Below, piece after piece: positions 15,525 through 25,583 of a stretch of 64,000 nucleotides of DNA. The translations under genes and the position numbers were made by a program. The notes under the pieces are model-generated. The model saw only the letters and a list, made by a program, of their open reading frames with translations, searched no databases and was not told the DNA's origin. This DNA is from Bradyrhizobium sp. LHD-71 (GTDB lineage Bacteria > Pseudomonadota > Alphaproteobacteria > Rhizobiales > Xanthobacteraceae). The DNA lies in assembly GCF_031157255.1 (NCBI RefSeq), contig NZ_JAVIFX010000012.1, forward strand, positions 62,001 to 126,000, written 5' to 3'. Position 1 is the first letter of the stretch; every line of letters begins with the position of its first letter.

Positions 15525-17864
15525 ATGTTGAGAGCCGGCAAGCGGCCAAGAGACGAGACCGAACTGTCGCCGTCGATTTCGACAGCGCTGGTCGATTCCC
15601 TTTTTCAGAATTATCTCTCGGTGTTCGCAGGCAGCCTTTCGGCTGCAGTGGCGGCGGTTATGATTGCCTGGAGGCTCGGCAATCTCTCGCTTTGGCTGTG
15701 TGCGCTCTTCATCATTACTGTCGGAATCGCCCGCGCCATTCAGATGCGGATATATGAACGTGAGCGGCGCAACGAACCCTTGACGCTGGAGCGCGCGGCC
15801 TGGTGGGAGCCGCGATACAAGGTCGGAGCCGATCTGTTCGCCGCCTCCCTCGGCATCTGGTGCTTCGTGGTTCTGGTCTGGTCGGACGATACGATCGCCC
15901 ACATGCTGTGCACCTCGGTGACCATAGGCTACACGGCAGCGAGCGTTGGTCGCAATTACGGGCGTCCCTGGATCATCCAGCTTCACATTCTGTTTGCGTG
16001 CGCGCCGCTTTCGGTTGGTCTCGCACTCAGGGGCGATCTCTATTACCTGGGGCTCGCCCTCCTGCTCGTGCTGTTCTTCATCGGCCTCAAATATATCAAC
16101 CTCAATCTGAACCAGATCTTCGTGAAGGCGCTGGTTTCGCGGGAGCGCGAGGCGGCGCTTGCAGGACAGTTCGATACTGCGCTGAACAACATGCCGCATG
16201 GCCTCTGCATGTTCGACGCTGACGGAAGTCTCGCGGTGATCAATCGCCGGTTCGTGGAGATGATGCGCCTGCCTGACGCAGAGGTCGAGCGGGGCATCTA
16301 TCTCGATGAAATCATGTCGGCTTGCGTAAAGGTCGGTACACTGCAATCAACCAGCGCCGAGATGGTTGCGGATGGCGTGCGGAACGCGCGAGCCACCAAT
16401 ATCGTCACGATCGATCCGGGTGAGGCTCGTGAGCGCGCGCTCGAATGGACTTTCCAGCCGATGCCGCAGCAGGGCACGGTGGTTCTCGTCGAGGACGTCA
16501 CGGAGCGACGGCAAGCCGAAGCCCGCATCAACCATCTGGCCCGGTTCGACGAACTGACGGGGCTGCCCAATCGCGTCGCGTTCCGTGATCTGATCGGAGA
16601 AGATCTCGCGCGCCGCGACAACAAGCGGACGTCGGCGCTCCTGTTTATCGACCTGGATCAGTTCAAGCAGGTCAACGATACGCTCGGTCATCCGTGCGGC
16701 GATATGCTTCTGTGTGCGGTCGCCGACCGGCTGCGGGAAATGCTGCGTCCGGACGATGTTGTCGCCCGTTTCGGCGGCGACGAGTTCGTTGTGTTTCAGC
16801 GTGAGATCCAGTCGCACGAAGATGCGGCTTCGCTCGCACGCAGGATCGTCAATCGTCTGAGCGAACGCTACGAGATCGAGCATCATCTGGTCGAGATCGG
16901 CGCCAGCATCGGCATCGCGCTGACGCCGCCGCACGGGATTTCCGCCGACCATCTGCTGAAGAACGCAGACGTGGCGCTGTATCGGGCGAAATCGGATGGA
17001 CGCGGGACGTTCTGCTTCTTCCGCGAAGAGCTGGCGACCCGGGTCGAGGCGCGCCGCACCCTCGAACTCGATCTGCGCCATGCACTCGCGAATGAGGAAT
17101 TCGAACTCCATTTCCAGCCGTTGGTGAACCTGAAGTCCGGTCGGGTCACGACATGCGAGGCCCTGCTGCGCTGGAATCATCCGACGCGCGGAGCAGTGTC
17201 CCCGGGCGATATCATTCCCGTCGCCGAGGAGATGGGGATGATCATCGACCTCGGACGCTGGACGCTGCGAAAGGCGTGCATGGAGTGCATGAAATGGCCG
17301 GGTCCGGTTGGCGTCGCCGTCAACCTGTCACCGTTGCAATTCCATCAGCGCGACGTCGTCCAGGACGTTCGCTACGCGCTTGAGGTGTCGGGGCTGCCTC
17401 CGCACCGGCTGGAGGTGGAGATCACGGAGTCGTCTCTGTTGAGAAACACGCAATGGACCCGGGACGCGCTGGCGGAACTCCGGAAGATCGGCGTGCGGAT
17501 CTCGCTGGACGATTTCGGAACCGGCTATTCCAGTCTGAGCTACCTGCACAGCTTCCCGCTCACGAAGGTTAAGATCGATCGATCCTTCCTCGAGGGAATT
17601 GCCAGCGACAAGCCGCTGACGCTCCTTCGGGGCATCGCGCGGCTGAGCGCCGATCTCGGCATGTCCGTGGTGGTGGAAGGGATCGAAACCAGCGAGCAGC
17701 TCGAGCTCGTCGGGCGGGACGGGACGGTCACGGAGGTGCAGGGCTACCTGTTCAGCCCGCCGGTTACGGCCCCCCGGATTCGACGCTTGCTCAGAGCTTC
17801 GCATGGCCGCGGCCCGGTTCTGGCACCGGAACAGGTCCCATTGCGACCCGCAGCTCTCACCTGA
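15525..17864 (+). CDS. GGDEF-EAL cyclic-di-GMP enzyme with membrane and PAS domains
   Basis: A 779-residue protein predicted to make and degrade cyclic di-GMP. Several hydrophobic segments fill about residues 25-200, then a PAS-like region spans about 220-340. The GGDEF domain has an intact G-G-D-E-F at 417-421 and an inhibitory-site R-P-D-D five residues before it. The EAL domain has E-A-L at 545-547, V-N-L-S-P, E-I-T-E-S, D-D-F-G-T-G-Y-S-S-L at 662 and V-E-G-I-E-T, so its catalytic residues look complete. Both activities are possible and the net output is unknown. It is divergent from the reductase gene and followed by a strong terminator, so it is probably a single-gene unit. Confidence 0.92.
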   Translation: MLRAGKRPRDETELSPSISTALVDSLFQNYLSVFAGSLSAAVAAVMIAWRLGNLSLWLCALFIITVGIARAIQMRIYERERRNEPLTLERAAWWEPRYKVGADLFAASLGIWCFVVLVWSDDTIAHMLCTSVTIGYTAASVGRNYGRPWIIQLHILFACAPLSVGLALRGDLYYLGLALLLVLFFIGLKYINLNLNQIFVKALVSREREAALAGQFDTALNNMPHGLCMFDADGSLAVINRRFVEMMRLPDAEVERGIYLDEIMSACVKVGTLQSTSAEMVADGVRNARATNIVTIDPGEARERALEWTFQPMPQQGTVVLVEDVTERRQAEARINHLARFDELTGLPNRVAFRDLIGEDLARRDNKRTSALLFIDLDQFKQVNDTLGHPCGDMLLCAVADRLREMLRPDDVVARFGGDEFVVFQREIQSHEDAASLARRIVNRLSERYEIEHHLVEIGASIGIALTPPHGISADHLLKNADVALYRAKSDGRGTFCFFREELATRVEARRTLELDLRHALANEEFELHFQPLVNLKSGRVTTCEALLRWNHPTRGAVSPGDIIPVAEEMGMIIDLGRWTLRKACMECMKWPGPVGVAVNLSPLQFHQRDVVQDVRYALEVSGLPPHRLEVEITESSLLRNTQWTRDALAELRKIGVRISLDDFGTGYSSLSYLHSFPLTKVKIDRSFLEGIASDKPLTLLRGIARLSADLGMSVVVEGIETSEQLELVGRDGTVTEVQGYLFSPPVTAPRIRRLLRASHGRGPVLAPEQVPLRPAALT

Positions 17865-17906
17865 ACCTGAACCGCCCGCCGCTTTATTCACCTTCGGTCC
17901 GTCACG

Positions 17907-17939
17907 CCGGCCAGTTAGGGTTACTGGCCGGTTTCTTTT
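17907..17939 (+). terminator. Intrinsic terminator after the GGDEF-EAL gene
   Basis: A perfect 8-bp stem (CCGGCCAG / CTGGCCGG) with a 9-base loop is followed by TTTCTTTT. It lies 43 bp after the stop codon. Confidence 0.85.
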
Positions 17940-18012
17940 GCAAAAAATTAAGAAAGGATTATCTTTCAACGTAAGCGGGACGCCGGCATTGGAGTGCGTT
18001 CAGAGGTTGCAG

Positions 18013-18783
18013 ATGAGTGCGCAGGTTGGGGCGACGACCCAGTTGGACGAGCGAGTTTTCCGTCTTCTTGAACGTGTCGATTACCGGTTGGCCGAGACAA
18101 GTGCCGAAAAAGCGGAAATCTATCGCCTGCGCTATCGGGCCTATTTGGACGAGGAAGCGATCGCACCTAATTCCGAAAAGCGGTTGTGGGATCGGTTCGA
18201 CGATTTGCCGAATTCTTGGATTTTCGGCGTTCACATCGACGGGATGCTCGTAAGCTCGCTCCGCATTTGCGTCGCGTCACCGGAGAATCCGGACACGCCG
18301 GCCGTCGAGGCATTCGGCGACCTGCTTCGGCCTCTGCTGGCGCAAGGCAAAGTGATCGTCGATCCCAACCGCTTCGTCGCCGAGCCTTCGCGCGCGAAGT
18401 CGCCCATGCTGCCGTATCTGACGTTGCGTCTCGCCTATGCGGCTTGCAGCTACTTCAACGCGGATGTCGGGACCGCGACCGTGCGTTCCGAGCATCGCGC
18501 GTTTTATCGGCGGGTCTTTCTTCACGAGCCGCTCTGCGAACCGCGACCCTATCCGACATTGACGAAGCCGCTGTGCCTGATGGCCGTGGATTTCCCGGCA
18601 CGGCGCGAGAAGGTCTTTCGGCGCTACCCATATTTCAGTTCGACAATGTCCGAGCGTCGTGCGCTGTTCGAGCGCCGCATGCCGTTCAAGCGCAGCAGCC
18701 TGGCTCCGGACCGGTCGCTTGGCGTCGACGCCATAGGCGACGCGGAGCGCATTACTTTGCAGCCGGGACAGGCCGTCCGCTGA
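18013..18783 (+). CDS. FeeM-like N-acyl amino acid synthase / GNAT-type acyltransferase
   Basis: A 256-residue protein resembling the FeeM N-acyl amino acid synthases, relatives of LuxI autoinducer synthases. Near the N-terminus R-L-R-Y-R-A-Y matches the conserved R-Y-x-x-Y/F entry of these acyltransferases. Later come S-S-L-R-I, E-A-F-G-D, D-P-N-R-F-V and the C-terminal catalytic-fold segment R-S-E-H-R-A-F-Y-R-R-V-F. FeeM joins a fatty acyl group from acyl carrier protein to an amino acid such as tyrosine; substrate and role here are unknown. ATG 18013 was chosen, as the upstream extension overlaps the preceding gene and terminator. It lies between the GGDEF-EAL gene and pal, on the pal strand. 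Confidence 0.75.
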   Translation: MSAQVGATTQLDERVFRLLERVDYRLAETSAEKAEIYRLRYRAYLDEEAIAPNSEKRLWDRFDDLPNSWIFGVHIDGMLVSSLRICVASPENPDTPAVEAFGDLLRPLLAQGKVIVDPNRFVAEPSRAKSPMLPYLTLRLAYAACSYFNADVGTATVRSEHRAFYRRVFLHEPLCEPRPYPTLTKPLCLMAVDFPARREKVFRRYPYFSSTMSERRALFERRMPFKRSSLAPDRSLGVDAIGDAERITLQPGQAVR

Positions 18784-18973
18784 CCCGAGGCCCGGGGCTT
18801 CACCGTCGCGCCACATTTACCGGCCATTAACCATACGGGGCGCTTTAGCTCGATTCCGGGCATTTGAGCGATCCCGGCAACCTCTCATCAAGGTTGACGG
18901 AACGTTCGTTTAACCATCGCCCTGTAGACCGGATGCGGGATCCGAGAAACGTGAGCGTGGAGGCTCCGGAAAA

Positions 18974-19468
18974 ATGAACAGTCCAATGCGTATCCTCCAG
19001 GGGTTGAAGTTTGCCGCGGTCTTGGCCGTCGCACTGACGATGGCGGCTTGCGCTAACAAGAACCAGCTCGGAGCGGACGGGGCGATGGCGAATGCGGCCT
19101 CGCCGGGTAGCCAGCAGGATTTCGTCGTCAACGTCGGCGACCGTGTCTTCTTCGAAAGCGACCAGACCGACCTGACGCCGCAGGCGATCGCCACGCTCGA
19201 CAAGCAGGCGCAGTGGCTGCAGCAGTACAATCGTTACTCGTTCACGATCGAAGGTCATGCCGACGAGCGCGGCACACGCGAATACAACATCGCGCTCGGC
19301 GCGCGCCGAGCGCAGGCGGTGCGCAGCTATCTCGCCTCGCGCGGCATCGATCCGAACCGCATGCGCACGATTTCCTACGGCAAGGAGCGCCCGGTCGCAG
19401 TATGTAACGACATCTCCTGTTGGTCGCAGAACCGTCGTGCGGTCACAGTGCTGAACGCGAGCTCGTGA
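18974..19468 (+). CDS. pal: Peptidoglycan-associated lipoprotein Pal
   Basis: A 164-residue outer-membrane lipoprotein. The signal A-V-A-L-T-M-A-A-C gives a lipobox with the acylated cysteine near residue 26. The C-terminal OmpA-like domain has N-V-G-D-R-V-F-F-E-S-D-Q-T-D-L, F-T-I-E-G-H-A-D-E-R-G-T-R-E-Y-N and G-A-R-R-A-Q-A-V, which bind meso-diaminopimelate of peptidoglycan. It interacts with TolB. GGAGGCTCCGG precedes the start. It is followed by cpoB, but about 6.5 kb separates it from tolB. Confidence 0.96.
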   Translation: MNSPMRILQGLKFAAVLAVALTMAACANKNQLGADGAMANAASPGSQQDFVVNVGDRVFFESDQTDLTPQAIATLDKQAQWLQQYNRYSFTIEGHADERGTREYNIALGARRAQAVRSYLASRGIDPNRMRTISYGKERPVAVCNDISCWSQNRRAVTVLNASS

Positions 19469-19506
19469 CCAGCCGTCAATGGTTGATATTTGGACACGAT
19501 GAAGTG

Positions 19507-19526
19507 ACGGCGCCTGCGGGCGCCGT
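19507..19526 (+). terminator. GC-rich hairpin after pal
   Basis: An 8-bp perfect stem (ACGGCGCC / GGCGCCGT) lies 38 bp after the pal stop and is followed by a weak T-rich stretch (GTTCGTTTC). It is a possible attenuating terminator between pal and cpoB. Confidence 0.5.
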
Positions 19527-19640
19527 GTTCGTTTCGGGCCGCTCGCCCTTTGCGCGCATCACATTTTTGGCGTACTCCAGCGGCACATGGTCACCACGGT
19601 TCCGGTGAGGCGGGAACCGCCAGGCATCCGTCGGGCAGCG

Positions 19641-20621
19641 ATGTTTTCCAGATTGAGAACGATGACGTGCGCAGCGGTGCTGATCGCGCCGGCGCCGGCA
19701 TTCGCGCAGTACGCACCTATGGGCGAGACCGATGCGGTGGTCCGCGTCGAGCAGCTTGAAAACCGACTGCGGCAGCTGACCGGAGAGAACGAGCAGCTCC
19801 AGTTCCGAGTCCGCCAGCTCGAGGAGCAGCTGCGCCAGCAGGGCGGCGCGGCGGCGCCGGCCGGTCGAACGAACACAGCCACGGCGCCACCCCAGCGGCA
19901 GGTGGGAACGCCGCAGGATGCCGCGCCGCCGCCGCCATACCAGCAGCAGCCAACCTATCCGCCGCCTCCCTATCAGCAGAGCGCGCCGCAACAAGTGGCC
20001 GTTCCGCCGGGCTACCCGCAGCAGGCAGGCCGTCGCGGCGACGCTTTCGATCCCAATGCCAACCCGAATGCGCCCGGCGTGCCGCGGCCGCTCGGCAGCA
20101 TTGTCGGCCAGCCGAGCGCGCCGGAACGTGCCGATGTCGGCGCACCGGGCGGCCGGGCGGCCGGCGAGCCGCTCGACCTGGGACAGATGTCGCCGCAGCA
20201 GAGCGCCGGCCCGACGCTTGCGACCACCGCGCCGACGCAGACGCCGAGGGACGAATATGATCTCGGCTACGGCTATATTCAGCGCAAGGACTACGCACTC
20301 GCCGAAGAGACGCTGCGCGGCTTCGTCAGGAAATATCCGAACGATCGCCTTGTCGCCGACGCTCAATATTGGCTCGGCGAGAGCCTGTTCCAGCGCCAGC
20401 GCTATCGCGATGCGGCGGAGTCGTTTCTGACCGTGACGACCAAGTACGACACTGCGACGCGAGCGCCCGACGCGTTGCTGCGCCTCGGCCAGTCGCTCGC
20501 AGCGCTGAAGGAGAAGGAGGCCGCGTGTGCGGCCTTCGGCGAGGTCACGCGCAAATATCCGCGGGCGTCCGGTGGCGTGAAGCAGGGCGTCGACCGCGAG
20601 CAGAAGCGCAACGGCTGCTGA
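19641..20621 (+). CDS. cpoB: Tol-Pal system protein CpoB/YbgF
   Basis: A 326-residue periplasmic protein that coordinates peptidoglycan synthesis with Tol-Pal constriction. It has a Sec signal ending A-P-A-F-A-Q and a coiled coil V-E-Q-L-E-N-R-L-R-Q-L at residues 30-65. A long Pro/Gln/Ala-rich linker (about 75-190) leads to three TPR-like repeats, beginning Y-D-L-G-Y-G-Y-I-Q-R-K-D-Y-A-L-A-E. The linker is longer than in E. coli. ATG 19641 starts the signal peptide directly; an upstream in-frame ATG (19587) would add 18 residues. The tilS gene begins 3 bp after its stop. Confidence 0.9.
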   Translation: MFSRLRTMTCAAVLIAPAPAFAQYAPMGETDAVVRVEQLENRLRQLTGENEQLQFRVRQLEEQLRQQGGAAAPAGRTNTATAPPQRQVGTPQDAAPPPPYQQQPTYPPPPYQQSAPQQVAVPPGYPQQAGRRGDAFDPNANPNAPGVPRPLGSIVGQPSAPERADVGAPGGRAAGEPLDLGQMSPQQSAGPTLATTAPTQTPRDEYDLGYGYIQRKDYALAEETLRGFVRKYPNDRLVADAQYWLGESLFQRQRYRDAAESFLTVTTKYDTATRAPDALLRLGQSLAALKEKEAACAAFGEVTRKYPRASGGVKQGVDREQKRNGC

Positions 20622-20624
20622 ACC

Positions 20625-21677
20625 ATGCCGCGCAACGGCGAGAGGCCTCAGTCAAGACTCTCGCGCGGTCCTTCACCGATTTCATCTGCGGAAGTTTCGC
20701 GACTGTTTGTGGATCTTAGGCGGGCGGCGGTGCTCGTGCTCGCCGTGTCGGGGGGGCCGGATTCGACCGCGCTGATGTGGCTCGCCGCGCAGTGGCGCAG
20801 ACGGCTGCGGCGCGGCCCTGAGCTCGTCGCGATCACCGTCGATCACGGCCTTCGCAAGGAGTCGCGCGCGGAAGCGCGGGGCGTCAAGAAGCTGGCTGCA
20901 ACGCTGGGAATCCGGCACACGACCTTGATCTGGTCGGGCACCAAGCCACCGCGCGGGCTACCCGCTGCGGCGCGCGAGGCACGCTATGCGATGCTTGCAG
21001 ACGCTGCACGCAAAGCGGGCGCCGAGTGCATCCTGACCGCGCATACCCGTGACGACCAGGCCGAGACCTTTCTGATGCGCCTGTCGCGCGGTAGCGGTCT
21101 TGCGGGGCTTGCGGCGATGGCCCGCTATTCGGTCCGGGGCGATGTCGTTGTCGTGCGCCCGTTGCTCGACATGCCGAAGGGCCGGCTGATCGCGACGCTC
21201 GACAAGGCAAGGATCTCGTTTGCCGACGACCCGACCAATCGCGACCCCGCATTCACCCGGCCGCGCTGGCGTCAGTTGATGCCGCGACTGGAACAGGAAG
21301 GGATCGACGCGCGCAGCATCGCAAGACTTACGGCGAGACTTGCGCGGGCGAACGCGGCGCTGGAGGCCGTGGTTCATCGTGCAGAGAGCGTGCTGGTACG
21401 GAGCGAAGACGGCGGCGCGCAGCGACGGACGATCGATGCCTCGGCCTTTCTCTCGCTTCCGCCTGAAATCAGACTGCGCCTGCTTCACCGCGCCGTCGAT
21501 CGCGCCGGGCACGAAGGACCCGCCGAACTCGGCAAGGTGGAAACGCTTCTGGAAGATCTGACCGACGCGCTGACGGCAAAAACTGCGCGTACGTTCCGGC
21601 GCACCCTGGCCGGCGCGCTCGTCGGATTTGCGCGGGGGGTCATCAGCATCGAACCCGCCCCGTTGCGGCGCCGTTAG
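20625..21677 (+). CDS. tilS: tRNA(Ile)-lysidine synthase TilS
   Basis: A 350-residue enzyme that converts cytidine 34 of the AUA-reading tRNA-Ile to lysidine, using ATP and lysine. The N-type ATP pyrophosphatase loop is A-V-S-G-G-P-D-S-T near residue 41. H-T-R-D-D-Q-A-E-T-F near 140 and D-D-P-T-N-R-D-P-A-F-T-R-x-R-x-R near 205 are signature motifs. It lacks much of the C-terminal domains of the E. coli protein, which is normal in alphaproteobacteria. It is almost contiguous with cpoB. Confidence 0.95.
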   Translation: MPRNGERPQSRLSRGPSPISSAEVSRLFVDLRRAAVLVLAVSGGPDSTALMWLAAQWRRRLRRGPELVAITVDHGLRKESRAEARGVKKLAATLGIRHTTLIWSGTKPPRGLPAAAREARYAMLADAARKAGAECILTAHTRDDQAETFLMRLSRGSGLAGLAAMARYSVRGDVVVVRPLLDMPKGRLIATLDKARISFADDPTNRDPAFTRPRWRQLMPRLEQEGIDARSIARLTARLARANAALEAVVHRAESVLVRSEDGGAQRRTIDASAFLSLPPEIRLRLLHRAVDRAGHEGPAELGKVETLLEDLTDALTAKTARTFRRTLAGALVGFARGVISIEPAPLRRR

Positions 21678-21926
21678 AATCCCGGCCCCTATGTTTCGGC
21701 GCCAAGATGCTCTTAACCGAACGGGGCAATAGGTCGCGCTGGACCCCGGAACACGCCTTAAATATCGCCGGAATCTGATAAAAGGTGTGTCCGTTTCCCT
21801 TGGCAGGACCGTGGCCGCTACATAAGTTACCCGCCAGCCACCAGCCGTCCGGCCGAACAAAAAACCCGAGCCGGTTCAAGGACACCGGACCAAGGCCGCG
21901 CGGCGCGCGGCCATGAAGGAAGCCCG

Positions 21927-23846
<1,920 letters not shown>

Positions 23847-23870
23847 TCCGGCGGACCCGAAACATGAAAA

Positions 23871-23900
23871 CGCCCGCCTTTTCGGCGGGCGTTTTTTTTT
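23871..23900 (+). terminator. Intrinsic terminator after ftsH
   Basis: Stem CGCCCGCC / GGCGGGCG with a 5-base loop is followed by nine T residues. It ends the tol-tilS-ftsH group. Confidence 0.93.
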
Positions 23901-23923
23901 GTTTTGCGGGACTTGAGGCGAGG

Positions 23924-24454
23924 CTATTGCTTCCGCAGATTCTTGAAGCCTTCCATTTCCTTGATGTTGATCTTCATGCCTCCGGCCATCATCACGTCGC
24001 CGGGCTTCTGATCCGGCTTACAGGCGCCGACAAACCTGCCTTCGAGCGTCACATTGGAGACGACCGGCGCGCTGTCCGGTTCGTCCTGTATCTTTTTTTC
24101 GGCGGCCACCGTGTAGCTCGTCTGAAAGTCGCCGGTCACATCGGCATGCACGGCGAAAGTCTTGTTGTCGATGCGGCAGACCGCGTCGATCGTGTAGTGC
24201 TCGGCGTGCTTCTGGATATCGCTCTTTGGGCAGTGGTGAGGGGCAAGCGGATTGAACATCGTGCTCATTTGCCGATCGGTCGACTCGTCGGTGCAATGAT
24301 GCATCATCGCGGTCGGCGCTGCGCCGCCGGTCAGCTTGATCTTGATCTCCCAGAGGCCGGGGCGCCGGATCGGCAGTTCTGCCGCGCTGGCGGGCAGCAA
24401 TCCGCCGAGCGAGATCGACAACACCGCTGCGGCGGCAAGCCCTGCTCGCACCAT
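23924..24454 (-). CDS. Secreted DUF3617-family protein
   Basis: A 176-residue exported protein. The signal peptide ends A-S-A-A-E. The mature part begins L-P-I-R-R-P-G-L-W-E-I, the hallmark opening of DUF3617 proteins, with four cysteines (H-H-C-T, H-H-C-P, A-V-C-R, G-A-C-K) likely forming disulfides. The function is unknown. ATG 24454 has GAGGGGCC just upstream; the open frame extends to 24559 but that part is not a signal peptide. It is convergent with ftsH. Confidence 0.82.
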   Translation of the reverse strand: MVRAGLAAAAVLSISLGGLLPASAAELPIRRPGLWEIKIKLTGGAAPTAMMHHCTDESTDRQMSTMFNPLAPHHCPKSDIQKHAEHYTIDAVCRIDNKTFAVHADVTGDFQTSYTVAAEKKIQDEPDSAPVVSNVTLEGRFVGACKPDQKPGDVMMAGGMKINIKEMEGFKNLRKQ

Positions 24455-24595
24455 TCTATGGCCCCTCGGGTCATTCGGTGCCACGATTAGACGCGCGCAT
24501 GCCCGCGGACGCAAGCCTGCAGCCCTCGTGCTGCGGTGCAAATCCGCCGGCCTTGGCAATGCGATGGGTCTGATCGACGCGTTTCGCGTGCAGGA

Positions 24596-24907
24596 TCAGT
24601 ATCTGACCCGCAGGACGTGAATCGGACGTTCCGCCCGAGGCCAGACGCAGGCGAACGAAATGTATCCGCCGTAGCGGCGTTGCGTGGCGAGCCGCTTCGT
24701 GAGCTTGCCGTAGCGCGCGCAGTGGTCGACCGCGAGCCTTCGCGCGTCGATCTCCCCGGCCAGGGTCCAGGCGATGATGCCGCCGGTGTCGTTGCCCTTG
24801 AAGGGGGGCACCGTGTCCAGGAATGCGTTCGCCGGGCTCGACACGCACACCGCAAGGCAGATGGCCGCAAGGCCGGCAAGGGGAAGGGCGCGACGATTGA
24901 CCTGCAT
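24596..24907 (-). CDS. Small secreted protein of unknown function
   Basis: A 103-residue protein with a clear Sec signal (A-G-L-A-A-I-C-L-A-V ending P-A-N-A-F) and a mature part of about 75 residues. The mature part contains I-I-A-W-T-L-A-G-E-I-D and two cysteines (D-H-C-A, F-A-C-V) probably joined in a disulfide. I do not recognise a family beyond its likely occurrence in related rhizobial genomes. It lies upstream of the DUF3617 gene on the same strand and is divergent from another small secreted protein gene. Confidence 0.65.
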   Translation of the reverse strand: MQVNRRALPLAGLAAICLAVCVSSPANAFLDTVPPFKGNDTGGIIAWTLAGEIDARRLAVDHCARYGKLTKRLATQRRYGGYISFACVWPRAERPIHVLRVRY

Positions 24908-25072
24908 GTCGTTCTCCGGTGCGATTCAGTGGCGGATTCTAGTGTGGCCGGCGGGTAAGGGAAAGCCACGCGCAGGCGGTTTTCGTCTCGTCGCTTGACG
25001 ACTGTGGCCCTGCTGCACTTGACCCGGGGGCGGCGCAGCGGCACCGTCCGATAAACTGACTCGGTGTACCAA

Positions 25073-25531
25073 ATGCCGCGACGAAATCTGCTGACCGCCT
25101 GCCTCCTCGTGCTGATCGCGACCGTGCTGTCGGCCGCTTCCGGCCCTGCAAACGCGGCCAATCTGTGGGAAAAGAACTTCTGGCTCGAGGGGCCGCGCTA
25201 CGACAGCGTGGTACCGCCATGTGAGGCCATGCTGGGCAAGGTCGCCAAGAACTTCGCCGATAAGGAAAGCAAGTTCTGGAATTCGAGCCTGCAGATTCTC
25301 GAGTTCGCAAACGTTCGCGAAATCGCCTTCCGACCCTGGGAGTCGGACAACATTCCGCGCCGCTTCTGCACAGCGCGGGCGACGATCAGCGATGGAAAGG
25401 TCCGGACGGTTAATTTTTCCGTCATAGAGGACGGCGGCTTCGCAGGCATCTGGCCCGGCGTAGAGTTCTGCGTGGTCGGACTCGATCGCAATTGGGCGTT
25501 CAACCCAGCCTGTCGCATGGCGCGCCCCTGA
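25073..25531 (+). CDS. Small secreted protein of unknown function
   Basis: A 152-residue protein. The signal peptide ends A-N-A-A-N, and four cysteines (P-P-C-E, R-F-C-T, E-F-C-V, P-A-C-R) suggest two disulfides in the periplasm. The mature part is rich in aromatics (N-L-W-E-K-N-F-W-L, I-W-P-G-V-E-F). No family assigned. ATG 25073 is preferred to GTG 25064, three codons upstream. It is divergent from the 103-residue secreted protein and precedes an RNase T2 gene. Confidence 0.65.
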   Translation: MPRRNLLTACLLVLIATVLSAASGPANAANLWEKNFWLEGPRYDSVVPPCEAMLGKVAKNFADKESKFWNSSLQILEFANVREIAFRPWESDNIPRRFCTARATISDGKVRTVNFSVIEDGGFAGIWPGVEFCVVGLDRNWAFNPACRMARP

Positions 25532-25583
25532 GGCGGCGCCTTTGTTCCAACACACAGTTTGTTCTTGAAATGTTCCGGGCAGC

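Noticed and set aside
15369-16346. The reductase gene's frame stays open upstream to give a 655-residue product.
   Set aside because: The extra 326 residues are exactly antisense to the GGDEF-EAL gene and contain no reductase-like or other domain; a strong start at 15368 has a ribosome site.
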